A stretch of 64,000 nucleotides of DNA from Buttiauxella warmboldiae (GTDB taxonomy: Bacteria > Pseudomonadota > Gammaproteobacteria > Enterobacterales > Enterobacteriaceae), in assembly GCF_003818135.1 (NCBI RefSeq), contig NZ_RPOH01000004.1:1-64000 (forward strand), in the 5' to 3' direction. The translations under genes and the position numbers were made by a program. The notes beneath the pieces are model-generated. The model searched no databases and was not told the origin of the DNA. It worked only from the letters and a program-made list of their open reading frames with translations. Below, piece by piece: positions 37,762-47,060 of the stretch. Every line of letters starts with the position of its first letter. Position 1 is the first letter of the stretch.

Positions 37762-38055
37762 AGTGAGTCTGTTTCTATGTTATGGGCGAAAGGCGGCTAT
37801 TGTAGTCAGATTGGGCGCGTAAGCATAGATCCGTAAAAATCAGCCTGGCGAACCGCCTAATCGCCGCTCTTTTTACTCTCCGACATATTTGCTGCGAACG
37901 TTTAATCAACACTAAGAACAGCGAGTTAGCCGCTAAAGACGGTGTATTACGAAAAATTTTAATTTATACTTCCCGCGGGAATAATTACCGAGAGTGATCA
38001 TATTAAACCTGGCTAAATGGGCGCGATGTGAGTGACTCAGCTAAGATGATAGAAA

Positions 38056-39999
38056 ATGCCAAAAAACATAGAACATTCAAAGTTATACCAATCAGAAGGC
38101 GTCAGGCTGTTATATGACAACTCGTTACCGGGTATTCTGATTACTTTTATTGCTTCTACCCTGCTTGCCTTCACTTTTATCGACAACAATAATCTGCATG
38201 CCAAAATAACCTGGTGGCTGATCATGACCACGATGCTGGCTATTCGGGTACTTGACACCCGAATGTGGATAAAAAGTGATGCCGAGTGTAGAAAAAAGAA
38301 GCGCTGGATAATCCGTTTCTCCGCCGGTTGTTTAATCACCGCCGCGCTATGGAGCGTCTACGCCGTGACGTTCTATGGGCAATTTTCCATCGAAGAATTC
38401 AGCTCGACGAATGTGATACTGGCTGCGATGGCGGGCGGCGCAACCAGTATTCTCTCCGCAAGCTTTACCCTTACCTCGCTGTATAACATTATTATTTTAA
38501 TGCCGATGTCGATATTGCTGATGATGCAGCCTGAGCAATACAAAATTAATCTTGGCAGTCTCGGCAGCTGTTTTACTTTAATTATGATCGTCTCCTCGGC
38601 GCGCTCGGCAAATTATATTAAAGAAACCATCTTGCTGCGTTACCAGAATAAAAAACTGGTCTCCAGCATGGAAGAGACCATCAGAGAAAGAACCCAGGAA
38701 ATTTATGTTATCTCCAATATTGATTCGCTCACCGGCTTATATAACCGCAGCGCTTTTTTATCAGCGGTTGCAGGGATTGAGCGTGAGTTTCAACAAAATC
38801 ATATTTCCGGCTTCTCCATTTTCTTTATCGACCTTGATGGCTTTAAAAATATAAATGACACCCTGGGTCACAGTATCGGTGACAAAGTTCTGGTGGCTTT
38901 AAGTACCAGGCTGAAAAGTTTTCTTGAATATGGCCATTTCATGTGTCGCTGGGGGGGTGATGAATTTATCATGCTGGTTAAAGAGAGTTCACACGAAGAG
39001 GCCCGTGAGCTTGCTGAAAAAATTATCGCCAGCCTATCACTCCCCATCAAATTAGATGACCAAACCGTGGCGCTGAATGCCACCATCGGTATTTCGGCGT
39101 GTCCGGAACATGACACCTCAATAACCCGCCTGATTCAGCTGGCGGATATCGCCATGTATTCGCAAAAAGGCAAATATCCTGAACGACTTGCCTTCTACAA
39201 TCTCGATCTTGAGCGCAATCTGCGCCGTAAAATGACCCTTAATGAAGCCCTGAAAGGCGCTCTGGAGCGCAACGAGTTTCGTTTAATGTATCAACCCATT
39301 GTCGATACCACCGGTCAGATCGTCAGTTTTGAAGCCCTGATGCGCTGGCGCTACCGAGAGCAGGAGATCTCCCCGGTTGAATTTATACCGTTAATGGAAC
39401 AGAGCGGTCGTATCAATCAGGTTGGAAAATGGGTGCTGGAAGAGGCCTGCCGGACGCTGGCGCAAATCCATCAGCAGCATGGCAACATCTGCATGTGTGT
39501 CAATATCTCGCTGATTCAGTTTTATGACAAAGGTTTCGTCAATAACGTCAAACAGGTTATCGAACGCTACGCTATTCCGGGACATTTATTGCACCTGGAA
39601 GTCACTGAATCACTTTTCCAGTCCGAACAAACGATGATTAATGAGAAAGTAAGCCAGCTGCAACAACACGGCGTCAAATTCTCGGTGGATGATTTTGGTA
39701 CCGGCTACTCCAGCCTGTCGGTGATTCAGAATATGAATATTGACTATATTAAAATCGATCGTTCGTTTATTCAGCATATTGAGCAGAAGGGTCTTTCTAT
39801 TGTTCGGGCGGTAATGAATATGTCCCATAGCCTCAATTTCAGCGTGATTGCTGAAGGGGTGGAAACGGAAAAACAGCGCCAGCTTCTTGAGCAATGCGGA
39901 ATACCTTATATGCAGGGCTACTATTTCTCTCGTCCCCTGGAACACCCCGGCGCATTAGCCTATCTCAACACTGCGATGGTTCAGGAATCCAGCCACTAA
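38056..39999 (+). CDS. Membrane-anchored GGDEF-EAL cyclic di-GMP enzyme
   Basis: A 647-residue protein with an N-terminal membrane region of about five helices (roughly residues 25-195, for example ILITFIASTLLAFTFI and FGTV-like stretches up to SLGSCFTLIMIVSSA). A short coiled segment follows. The GGDEF domain has WGGDEF near 300 and the EAL domain has FEALMRW near 425. Residues needed for both diguanylate cyclase (GGDEF) and phosphodiesterase ([30 protein letters not shown]) are intact; no RxxD inhibitory site precedes GGDEF. The net activity cannot be predicted. It is divergent from rlhA across 294 bp that include the palindrome TCCCGCGGGA (37971-37980). Confidence 0.87.
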   Translation: MPKNIEHSKLYQSEGVRLLYDNSLPGILITFIASTLLAFTFIDNNNLHAKITWWLIMTTMLAIRVLDTRMWIKSDAECRKKKRWIIRFSAGCLITAALWSVYAVTFYGQFSIEEFSSTNVILAAMAGGATSILSASFTLTSLYNIIILMPMSILLMMQPEQYKINLGSLGSCFTLIMIVSSARSANYIKETILLRYQNKKLVSSMEETIRERTQEIYVISNIDSLTGLYNRSAFLSAVAGIEREFQQNHISGFSIFFIDLDGFKNINDTLGHSIGDKVLVALSTRLKSFLEYGHFMCRWGGDEFIMLVKESSHEEARELAEKIIASLSLPIKLDDQTVALNATIGISACPEHDTSITRLIQLADIAMYSQKGKYPERLAFYNLDLERNLRRKMTLNEALKGALERNEFRLMYQPIVDTTGQIVSFEALMRWRYREQEISPVEFIPLMEQSGRINQVGKWVLEEACRTLAQIHQQHGNICMCVNISLIQFYDKGFVNNVKQVIERYAIPGHLLHLEVTESLFQSEQTMINEKVSQLQQHGVKFSVDDFGTGYSSLSVIQNMNIDYIKIDRSFIQHIEQKGLSIVRAVMNMSHSLNFSVIAEGVETEKQRQLLEQCGIPYMQGYYFSRPLEHPGALAYLNTAMVQESSH

Positions 40000-40013
40000 T
40001 TTATCTGTGTGCC

Positions 40014-40037
40014 GCGCTCTGCTATTGAGCAGAGCGC
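40014..40037 (+). terminator. Hairpin after the GGDEF-EAL gene
   Basis: GCGCTCTGCT at 40014-40023 pairs with AGCAGAGCGC at 40028-40037 around ATTG, a perfect 10-bp stem. Only CTTCC follows, so poly-U is weak. Confidence 0.6.
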
Positions 40038-40176
40038 CTTCCTGGCTTCCCTGCTCTCTTTTCCTGCTTTGTCAGCAATCTCAAAGGGAAGCCGTTTTAA
40101 TGCTCCGCACCGCGTGTTAACTGTTTTGCCACAGATGGCTTACTCTTTAATGCGTGGAAACTATTCAGGAGCAAAC

Positions 40177-40569
40177 ATGACACCTCATCTGCGAATTGCC
40201 CGCCCGGTAACGGATCTGACTCAAAGCAAAGAGATGTATTGCCGGGGTTTGGGCCTGCGGGACATCGGGGAATTTAGTGAACATGACGGCTTTAGCGGAG
40301 TGATGCTTGGGCTCGATGAGGCAAGCTGGCATCTGGAATTTACGCTTTGCCACCGTCATCCTGTCGAACCCGCCGCCACGGTGGATGACTTATTAGTGCT
40401 TTATTATTCGGATAAAGAACAATGGCAAAAAACCTGTCAGCAAATGCTGGATGCAGGTTTTTTAACCATTAATAATTTTAATCCGTACTGGGATGCTGCC
40501 GGGCGCACCTTTATTGATAACGACGGTTATCGCATTGTATTACAAAATCGCGCCTGGCCACCGGCTTAA
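40177..40569 (+). CDS. VOC family (glyoxalase/bleomycin-resistance-like) protein
   Basis: 130 aa when started at the ATG at 40177, preceded by CAGGAGCAAAC; longer in-frame starts have no ribosome site and run into the terminator hairpin. The vicinal-oxygen-chelate fold is indicated by [23 protein letters not shown] at the N terminus, a central DGFSGVMLG strand and the closing [17 protein letters not shown]. Such proteins bind a metal through His/Glu ligands and act as lyases, dioxygenases or drug binders; the reaction here is unknown. It is convergent with tehB, overlapping it by four bases. Confidence 0.8.
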   Translation: MTPHLRIARPVTDLTQSKEMYCRGLGLRDIGEFSEHDGFSGVMLGLDEASWHLEFTLCHRHPVEPAATVDDLLVLYYSDKEQWQKTCQQMLDAGFLTINNFNPYWDAAGRTFIDNDGYRIVLQNRAWPPA

Positions 40570-41153
40570 CGTTTACGCGCCAGCATAGTGGCAAAACGTA
40601 ATTTAATACGATTCCCTTGCGCATCGGTTTTATGCAGCTGGCCTATGTCTTCATTGTATTTCAGCAATTCCCAACCCGAGTAGTACTGGCGTAATTCCCC
40701 TTCGCTAAAAGCAAAGGGGAAACCGACGTTACAGGGGTAATCTTCGGTATCCATTGCGGCGACAATCAGGTTGTAGCCCCCCACTTTGGTGCAGCGCTGC
40801 ATATTGGCGATAAGCCCGGGGATGGTATTACGCTCCAGAAACATCATCACCACGGTTGACAGGATAAAATCGTACTCACCGTCGAAGGTTAAGGTATTGA
40901 GGTCAACAATATCCGTGGTGATATTTTTCAGCTCTTCCGCGGCAATAATTTTATTCAGGTTGCTGATGCTCATCTGGTTTTTATCCCAGGCGGTGACAGC
41001 AAACCCTTTCTGATTCAGATACAGGCTGTTGCGACCATTGCCGCAGCCAAGATCCAGCGTGTTACCCGCGGGCACCAGGGCGGCGGCATTCACCACATCA
41101 GAATGGGTGGCGGTTAAGCCATATTTTTCAGCGTAATAATTGTCAGCAAGCAT
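40566..41153 (-). CDS. tehB: Tellurite methyltransferase TehB
   Basis: A 195-residue SAM-dependent methyltransferase that contributes to tellurite (and selenite) resistance. The SAM-binding motif is [14 protein letters not shown] (33-46), and [19 protein letters not shown] and [18 protein letters not shown] are TehB-specific blocks. The start is the ATG ending at 41153, with AAGGA about nine bases upstream. In E. coli it is the second gene of tehAB; here only the last 35 codons of tehA remain upstream, so the promoter now used is uncertain. Confidence 0.92.
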   Translation of the reverse strand: MLADNYYAEKYGLTATHSDVVNAAALVPAGNTLDLGCGNGRNSLYLNQKGFAVTAWDKNQMSISNLNKIIAAEELKNITTDIVDLNTLTFDGEYDFILSTVVMMFLERNTIPGLIANMQRCTKVGGYNLIVAAMDTEDYPCNVGFPFAFSEGELRQYYSGWELLKYNEDIGQLHKTDAQGNRIKLRFATMLARKR

Positions 41154-41154
41154 C

Positions 41155-41262
41155 TTAATTTGTCCTTTTTGCAGGCCGTTCGACACGCAGCAGTAGTTTA
41201 CCCTGATAAAACAGGATCGCCGTACGTATCAGCAGCAGGCCAATAATGAAATTGGTGAAAGT
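41155..41262 (-). pseudogene. tehA: tehA remnant (C-terminal fragment only)
   Basis: Translating the minus strand ahead of tehB gives a 35-codon tail beginning [20 protein letters not shown] and continuing [15 protein letters not shown], with its stop one base before the tehB ATG. It closely resembles, from memory, the C-terminal end of E. coli TehA ([20 protein letters not shown], then KLLVRTERA). Upstream the frame reaches a stop nine codons away, with no TehA-like sequence and no start. About 295 codons of the dicarboxylate-transporter-like channel protein are therefore missing, probably by one deletion that ended near 41262. Confidence 0.85.
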
Positions 41263-41409
41263 AGATTGAGCATAGTGCGCGTGACTGAGTTATTCATTTC
41301 GTTTAAATTATAAAATGTATTTTAGATGCATTTTATGCGAATGCGCCGCAGAACGCTACACTGGGATTAATCTGCCAGGCTTTAAAAGGACACTCTGCGG
41401 GGTATAGCA

Positions 41410-42339
41410 ATGAATAAGTATCAACTAACGGGCGATTATCGGCTGCACGATTATCAGGCCGATGGCAAAAAACAGCAGGTCAAACTCTGGCAGGTGGTAG
41501 CGTTATGCGATTTCAACGATGTTAAAGCCGGGCAGCTCGGCGGCTGGATTGAATGTGAAGACAATCTTAGCCAGCGCGGAAACTGCTGGCTTTATGGCAG
41601 CGAAAGCGTGGTTTATGGCGGCTCAAGCGTTGATGATGACGCGCAAATCCACGGAACATCGACGCTTTGTCACCGGGCGCATATCAGCGGGAAAAGCGTA
41701 GTTAAAGAGTCGCTGGTCAGCGGCGAATGCCGTATTTACGATGCGGCCCGCATTCTTAACGGCAGCCAGATTATTGCCGTCCGTGGCTTAACCGCCGAGC
41801 GCGATAAAGTGCTGCAAATTTATGGTAACGCCACGGTCAACGCCTCACGCGTGGTGCACCAGGCCCAGATATTTGGTCACGCCGTGGTGAATCATGCTTT
41901 TATTGAGCACCGCGCCGAAGTCTTCGGCCAGGCCATTCTGGAGGGCAATGACGAAAATAATGTCTGGATTTGCGACTGCGCCCGCGTGTTTGATCGCGCG
42001 CGCATTATTGCCGGGCGCGGCGACGACCAGATCCCCACCATTCGTTATTCTTCCCAGGTCTATGGCAACGCGCTGATTGAAGGCGACTGCCTGCTTAAAC
42101 ACCAGGTCCATATTTTCGATAACGCCACGCTTATCGGCGGCCCTATTCAACTGGATAATCAAGTGCACATTTACGGGCAGGCACGAGTCAGCGGAAACGT
42201 GCTGATAGAAAATAACGTACAGGTTTACGATAAAGCCGCGGTGGATGGCCTGGAGGGCGAGCCGATCCATATTCGCGGCATTAAGGATATTAATGGCGAA
42301 CAACGCGTTACGCGTTCGCCATTTTATGGCGTGTTCTGA
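41410..42339 (+). CDS. ydcK: YdcK, left-handed beta-helix (hexapeptide-like) protein
   Basis: A 309-residue orthologue of E. coli YdcK. The N-terminal part is YQLTGDYRLHDYQADGKKQQ followed by VALCDFNDVKAGQLGGWIE. From about residue 60 there are repeated short turns such as CWLYGSESVVYGGSSVDDDA, AQIHGTSTLCHRAHISGKS and QVHIYGQARVSGNVLIENNV. These form a parallel beta-helix like that of acyltransferases, but without a recognisable catalytic histidine environment. Function unknown. In E. coli it neighbours tehA and rimL, as here. It is convergent with rimL, overlapping by 16 bases. Confidence 0.85.
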   Translation: MNKYQLTGDYRLHDYQADGKKQQVKLWQVVALCDFNDVKAGQLGGWIECEDNLSQRGNCWLYGSESVVYGGSSVDDDAQIHGTSTLCHRAHISGKSVVKESLVSGECRIYDAARILNGSQIIAVRGLTAERDKVLQIYGNATVNASRVVHQAQIFGHAVVNHAFIEHRAEVFGQAILEGNDENNVWICDCARVFDRARIIAGRGDDQIPTIRYSSQVYGNALIEGDCLLKHQVHIFDNATLIGGPIQLDNQVHIYGQARVSGNVLIENNVQVYDKAAVDGLEGEPIHIRGIKDINGEQRVTRSPFYGVF

Positions 42340-42905
42340 GAGCCGCCCGGTGACTCAACAATCCGCCCATAGATGTTCTGGTCGTGAAACTTACCGTTTA
42401 AATACTCGGCCTGTTTCAGGCGTCCTTCAAGGGCGAAACCATTACGCAGCGCCACCTGGTTGCTGGCGGTATTGCTGACAATACATTTAATCACGAAGCG
42501 GCGAGCCAGCCCTTCGCGGGCATATTTGTCAATCGTCGCGGCCAGCGCGCGCGAAATAATCCCCTGCCCGATAGCCTCTTGATCCAGCCAGTAACCGATA
42601 TAAGCGGTTTTATTGGTTGGCTCGACCTGGTTAAATGAAAATACGCCAACCATTTTTTGATGCTGGAAAATCAGGAACATTTTCGCGTAGCCGCGATGGT
42701 GCAAAATGTAGTTGCCCTGCGCCATTTTGCGCGAGTCTTCAACCGACAATACGTATTTAGGCCAGTCCATCGCCGTTTGTAGCCAGGCTTTGTTCTTCCG
42801 GACCAGGGTAAAAATCTCATCAACGTAGCGTTCATGAATGGAGTGAAGCGTGATATTGCCCTCAAGCTTAATCACATCGTCCTGCCAGTTGTCAGAATCC
42901 CGCAC
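42324..42905 (-). CDS. rimL: RimL, N-acetyltransferase of ribosomal protein L7/L12
   Basis: A 193-residue GNAT acetyltransferase that adds acetyl to the N-terminal serine of ribosomal protein bL12. The GNAT core is YIGYWLDQEAIGQGIISRAL (acetyl-CoA loop, about residues 107-126), followed by RRFVIKCIVSNTASNQVALR and NGFALEGRLKQAEYLNGKFH, characteristic of RimL. The start is a GTG ending at 42905, seven bases after AAGGAGA. Compared with E. coli RimL (179 aa) both ends are slightly longer. Confidence 0.88.
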   Translation of the reverse strand: MRDSDNWQDDVIKLEGNITLHSIHERYVDEIFTLVRKNKAWLQTAMDWPKYVLSVEDSRKMAQGNYILHHRGYAKMFLIFQHQKMVGVFSFNQVEPTNKTAYIGYWLDQEAIGQGIISRALAATIDKYAREGLARRFVIKCIVSNTASNQVALRNGFALEGRLKQAEYLNGKFHDQNIYGRIVESPGGSQNTP

Positions 42906-43080
42906 CTGTTCTCTCCTTGTTTAACGCTGTGGAAAATAATGGGGCAAAAACTGATTTCCGCAATCAACACCAAAAGTCGCATAGAAATTCATGATCAAGA
43001 ATCGTTTATGCAATCAGCAAGTCGTTCGATGGCTCGCTGCACGGTGATATCCTTGAGACGAAAAATAGACAGATAACGCT

Positions 43081-43103
43081 AAAAAGCTCCATCCGTGGAG
43101 CTT
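43081..43103 (-). terminator. Terminator of opgD
   Basis: On the minus strand AAGCTCCA-CGGA-TGGAGCTT forms an 8-bp stem with a 4-base loop that is immediately followed by TTT, seven bases after the opgD stop. Confidence 0.85.
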
Positions 43104-43109
43104 CTGGAG

Positions 43110-44765
43110 TTACTTCATAATGCGGTCATCAACGTATTGACGTTTGTCCGGTGCGGGCGGGAAGTAGTGATACAGCCAGGTTTCACTGATGGCATCGCCC
43201 TGGCAGCGCAGGAACATGCGCATATCTACCGGATCGGTGGAGTCGTCCGTTGGATACCAGTCGAACAAAATGCGATAACCGTCGAATGGCTCGACATACA
43301 GAATTTCAATTTGACGCGCTTCGCCGTTAGACAGGGTAATCACCGGCTCGATACCCTTCGGTGCCGCGACTTTCAAATCCCCGCCGATAAAATCAATGGC
43401 GAAACGGCGTGACCATTTATCCGGGAAATGCTCGCCTGGCGCCCAGCCTTCCGGGAAGCTACCCATACCGGTACGCGTGGCGTAAACCCGCGCCAGCGGC
43501 GACTGGATGGGCGGCAAACCGCTCCAGTACAGACGGTATTTAAACTCCAGCTTGTCACCGGCTTTGACCGTTTTTTCCGGCTGCCAGAAGCAGACGATGT
43601 TATCGAGCGTTTCACCGGTCGTTGGGATTTCCATCAGGCCAATCGTGCCCTTGCCCCACTTGTTCAGCGGCTCCACCCACAGGCTTGGACGCTTGTTATA
43701 CCAGCCCATAATGTCCTGGTAGTTAGCAAACTCGTGGTCGAGCTGCAGCAACCCAAAACCTTTCGGGTTGTTGTCGGTATAGGCGTTGAACTGCAATTTC
43801 TGCGGATTGTTCAGCGGACGAGTCACCCATTCACCGTTGCCGCGCCACATCGCCAGGCGATCGGAGTCGTGGATCTGCGGGTGAATGGTGTCGCACATCC
43901 GGCGTTCGTTGGTGCCGCAGGCAAACATACTGGTCATCGGCGCGATGCCCAACTGCTTGATATCTTCACGCGCATACAGGTGATTATCGACATCCATCAC
44001 CACGCGCTGCGCTTCACAATTGATGGTGAATTTATACGCCCCGGTGACGCTGGCGCTATCGAGCAGAGCGTAGACCACAAATTTGGTGTCGCCCGCTTTC
44101 GCGGTTTCAAACCAGAACGAAGTGAAGTCCGGGAACTCTTCAAGCCGATCGGTATAAGTGTTCACCGCCAGCCCGCGTGCAGACAGGCCATATTGATAAG
44201 TGCTATCGACCGCACGGAAGTAACTCGCACCGAGGAATGAAACCACGTCGCGGCGCGCCAGCTCTGGCGCTTTGAAGGCTTTAAAACCTGCAAAACCAAG
44301 ATCGATCTGGCCTTCGAGTTGTTTGGTGTCAACGCCTGCATCGTTATAGTTGAACAGCTCAGGACGGAAGTGAATTTCACGCGCCTGATGGGATGCAGGA
44401 TCAACAGAGAACATGCGCACACGGCGGCGGAAGCCCATGCCAACGTGGAAAAACTGCACGTCGAGCTGGCGGTTTTCGATGTTGTTCCACAGCGAATGCT
44501 CGGCGTCATATTGAATCGCGTTATAAGCCTGCGGCGTTAAGTTTGCCAGCGTCTCTGGCAGCGGGCGCGGTTTGCCGACCCACGGTTTCTTCGACAGGTC
44601 GTGGGCCATGGACTGCAGCACGGCGAAATCGAATGCGGTAGTGCGTCCATCGGCAATTTCAGATTCGGCTGCATAGGCTGCGCGTGAAAAGAGTGTGGCA
44701 ATTGAGGTGGTGCCGCTGACTGCGGCGAGAGCCATTGAGGCTTTGAGAAAACGTCTGCGGTTCAT
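43110..44765 (-). CDS. opgD: Glucan biosynthesis protein D (OpgD/MdoD)
   Basis: A 551-residue periplasmic protein of the MdoG/OpgD family that shapes osmoregulated periplasmic glucans. The N terminus [20 protein letters not shown] is a twin-arginine signal, cleaved near AYA-AE, so it is exported folded. The mature domain starts with [18 protein letters not shown]. Conserved features include [20 protein letters not shown] and [21 protein letters not shown] terminator follows directly. Confidence 0.95.
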   Translation of the reverse strand: MNRRRFLKASMALAAVSGTTSIATLFSRAAYAAESEIADGRTTAFDFAVLQSMAHDLSKKPWVGKPRPLPETLANLTPQAYNAIQYDAEHSLWNNIENRQLDVQFFHVGMGFRRRVRMFSVDPASHQAREIHFRPELFNYNDAGVDTKQLEGQIDLGFAGFKAFKAPELARRDVVSFLGASYFRAVDSTYQYGLSARGLAVNTYTDRLEEFPDFTSFWFETAKAGDTKFVVYALLDSASVTGAYKFTINCEAQRVVMDVDNHLYAREDIKQLGIAPMTSMFACGTNERRMCDTIHPQIHDSDRLAMWRGNGEWVTRPLNNPQKLQFNAYTDNNPKGFGLLQLDHEFANYQDIMGWYNKRPSLWVEPLNKWGKGTIGLMEIPTTGETLDNIVCFWQPEKTVKAGDKLEFKYRLYWSGLPPIQSPLARVYATRTGMGSFPEGWAPGEHFPDKWSRRFAIDFIGGDLKVAAPKGIEPVITLSNGEARQIEILYVEPFDGYRILFDWYPTDDSTDPVDMRMFLRCQGDAISETWLYHYFPPAPDKRQYVDDRIMK

Positions 44766-44940
44766 GCCTGAAAATTGTCCTTAATTGTCGATGTATTTCG
44801 TCCCACCAGGAGCAGAACAGCGGCAAATTTATGCACGATTAAGACCGCACACTCTAGACAAAATTCACGACAAATCCAATCACCTGGAGCGAGCTTTACG
44901 CACCGGCGAACATTATTTTACTGTATATGAGAATTCGATG

Positions 44941-44965
44941 AAAAAACGGCCCCAAAAGTGGGCCG
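44941..44965 (-). terminator. Terminator of the aminotransferase-binding protein operon
   Basis: On the minus strand CGGCCC-ACTTTTG-GGGCCG is followed directly by TTTTTT, a textbook Rho-independent terminator 18 bases after the binding-protein stop. Confidence 0.9.
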
Positions 44966-44982
44966 CTTGATAATCAAAATAG

Positions 44983-45759
44983 TTACTTCACGGCGACATC
45001 AATACCCGGGAAATATTTTTTCGCAAGCGTAGTGATGGTGCCGTCAGCACGCACTTTGTCGATGGCCGCATCCAGCTGCTTTTTGGTCTGCTCATCGCCT
45101 TTGCGCAGGCCATAACCAATACCGCTGCCAAGAATAGTGTCGTCACTGACCGGTTGGCCGACAAAGCCAAAACCTTTGCCCTGCGGCTTGCTCAGGAAGC
45201 CTGCCTGGCCTGCGGCTGACATCACCAAAGACGCATCGATACGGCCGTTGAGCAAATCGCCCCAAGCCATATTCTGATCTTTATATGACACTACCGTAAC
45301 GCCCGCTTTTTCCCAGTGCTCTTTGGCGTACGTTTCCTGAATTGAGCCTTGCAGCACGCCGATGGTTTTGCCTTTCAGCCCTTCAGCCGTGGGCTCCATA
45401 CCGCTGCCCAGTTTACCCACCAGCTGTGAAGGAATACGGTAGATTGGCTGGGTGAAATCAACGCTTTTGCGCCGCTGCTCGGTGATGTTCATCGCCGAGT
45501 TAATCGCATCAAACTTCTTCGCCACAAGTCCTGGGATCAGCGCATCAAAAGACGTTTCAACCCACGAACATTTCAGGTTTGCCGCTTTACAGATAGCGTT
45601 ACCCAAATCGATATCAAACCCTTCGAGTTCGCCCGCCTGGTTACGGCTTTCAAACGGTGGATACTCAGCTTCCACGCCGTAGCGCAATTCGCCCGCCGCT
45701 GATGCCGCAAAAGAGGCACACATCCCGACCAGTAAACCTAATGCATAAACTTTTTTCAT
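44983..45759 (-). CDS. Orphan family-3 amino-acid-type periplasmic binding protein
   Basis: A 258-residue secreted protein with signal peptide MKKVYALGLLVGMCASFAASA (cleavage near ASA-AG). The mature part is a family-3 solute-binding protein, as in HisJ, ArgT and GlnH: ELRYGVEAEYPPFESRNQAG, GFDIDLGNAICKAANLKCSW and DAINSAMNITEQRRKSVDFT (signature) in order. No permease or ATPase gene lies beside it, so it must borrow a transporter or act otherwise. The aminotransferase gene ends 12 bases upstream on the same strand, so the two are almost certainly one operon and the ligand is probably an amino acid handled by that enzyme (inference). Confidence 0.85.
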   Translation of the reverse strand: MKKVYALGLLVGMCASFAASAAGELRYGVEAEYPPFESRNQAGELEGFDIDLGNAICKAANLKCSWVETSFDALIPGLVAKKFDAINSAMNITEQRRKSVDFTQPIYRIPSQLVGKLGSGMEPTAEGLKGKTIGVLQGSIQETYAKEHWEKAGVTVVSYKDQNMAWGDLLNGRIDASLVMSAAGQAGFLSKPQGKGFGFVGQPVSDDTILGSGIGYGLRKGDEQTKKQLDAAIDKVRADGTITTLAKKYFPGIDVAVK

Positions 45760-45771
45760 TATGACCTCGTA

Positions 45772-46941
45772 TCAGCGTGGCTTGAGCTGGCAAAGTGCCT
45801 GAGCACCTGCACGTAACGTAGCTTCATCTTTCGCAAATGACAAACGAATCAATTTGTTGTCTGTCCCGTCGGTATAGAACGCGGAGAGCGGAATGGTCGC
45901 CACGCCGTATTGGGTAATTAAACGCTTCACCATTTCACCATCAGATTCATCACTGAAATGATCGAACTTCGCCAGCAGGAAGAATGAGCCGGCGCATGGC
46001 AACAGTTTAAACGGTGAGTCCACCAGCAATGCCTGCATCAAATCGCGCTTGCGCTGATAAAACGCCGCCAGCGATAAATAAGTTTCCGGGTTCGCCATAT
46101 ATTCAGCAAACGCATACTGCATCGGTGTATCCGCTGAAAACATCAGGAACTGATGCACTTTGCAGATTTCATTCATCAGTTCAGCCGGAGCCAGGCAGTA
46201 ACCTACACGCCAGCCGGTCACGTGGAACGTTTTGCCGAATGACGAAACAATCACGCTGCGCTCGGCCAGCGCCGGATGCGTCGCCATGCCGTGATGGCGC
46301 TCGCCATCAAACACGATATGTTCATAAACCTCATCGGAAAGAATAATGATATCGGTGTTGCGCGTCAGCTGCGCCAGCATCTCCAGATCCCGGGCGCTGA
46401 ATACCTGCCCGCTAGGGTTATGCGGCGTGTTGACGATGATCATGCGGGTGCGCGGAGTAATGGCAGCGCGCACCTCATCCCAGTCGACGGTGAAATCTGG
46501 TAGCGCCAGTTTCAGGGCAACCGGCGTGGCACCTTGCAGGCGAACAATCGGCGCGTAGCTATCGAACGAGGGTTCGAAATAGATGACCTCATCGCCCGGA
46601 TGCACTAACCCGCCGATCGCCGAATAAAGCCCTTCGCTGGCGCTGGCGGTAATTAAGATTTCATCGTCAACGTCATAATGAGAGCCGTAAAGCGTGGCGA
46701 CCTTTTCTGCGATCAGCGTTTTTAACGGCCTGAAACCGCTCATCGATGCGTACTGGTTATGATTATCCTGCATCGCTTTGGTCACACCGGCAATAAGTTT
46801 GGGGTCCGGTGCAAAGTTTGGTGCGCCTTGAGAAAGGTTGATGGCGTTATGTTGCGCCGAGAGTTGGCCGATAACGGTAAAAATGGTGGTTCCAACATCC
46901 GGTAATTTTGAACGAAATTGCACCGGGGTTTGCATAGTCAT
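45772..46941 (-). CDS. PLP-dependent aminotransferase, YbdL/methionine aminotransferase-like
   Basis: A 389-residue class-I aminotransferase. The start is the ATG ending at 46941, five bases after AGGAG; another ATG two codons on is less well placed. The PLP lysine is in SSFGKTFHVTGWRVGYC (about residue 240). NTPHNPSGQ, LSDEVYEHIVFD and a C-terminal arginine in LIRLSFAKDE are the other hallmarks. Sequence flow matches E. coli YbdL, which prefers methionine, histidine and phenylalanine with oxo-acids such as KMTB. It is divergent from a LysR gene. Confidence 0.85.
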   Translation of the reverse strand: MTMQTPVQFRSKLPDVGTTIFTVIGQLSAQHNAINLSQGAPNFAPDPKLIAGVTKAMQDNHNQYASMSGFRPLKTLIAEKVATLYGSHYDVDDEILITASASEGLYSAIGGLVHPGDEVIYFEPSFDSYAPIVRLQGATPVALKLALPDFTVDWDEVRAAITPRTRMIIVNTPHNPSGQVFSARDLEMLAQLTRNTDIIILSDEVYEHIVFDGERHHGMATHPALAERSVIVSSFGKTFHVTGWRVGYCLAPAELMNEICKVHQFLMFSADTPMQYAFAEYMANPETYLSLAAFYQRKRDLMQALLVDSPFKLLPCAGSFFLLAKFDHFSDESDGEMVKRLITQYGVATIPLSAFYTDGTDNKLIRLSFAKDEATLRAGAQALCQLKPR

Positions 46942-46988
46942 GGCCGCTCCTGTGAATGCGCGATTTGCATAACTATTCAATCCGTAAC

Positions 46989-47006
46989 CGGTTGCTACCA
47001 CAACCG
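46989..47006. promoter_or_regulatory. 18-bp inverted repeat in the aminotransferase-LysR gap
   Basis: CGGTTG-CTACCA-CAACCG, perfect 6-bp arms with a 6-bp spacer, lies 47 bp from the aminotransferase start and 54 bp from the LysR start. Position and size suit the LysR-type regulator encoded alongside. Confidence 0.5.
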
Positions 47007-47060
47007 AATTGTTGTCATAATAGCCATGCAAAAAAATCATAGCTCAGCGGAGAGCCTCTC

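Noticed and set aside
43428-44240. Open frame of about 270 codons on the plus strand inside opgD
   Set aside because: It is a mirror of opgD codon bias. OpgD is full length and matches its family throughout.
44785-44970. Possible 61-residue gene between opgD and the binding-protein gene, considered as a ydcH equivalent
   Set aside because: The sequence does not resemble YdcH, its end runs through the terminator hairpin at 44941-44965, and no ribosome site precedes it.
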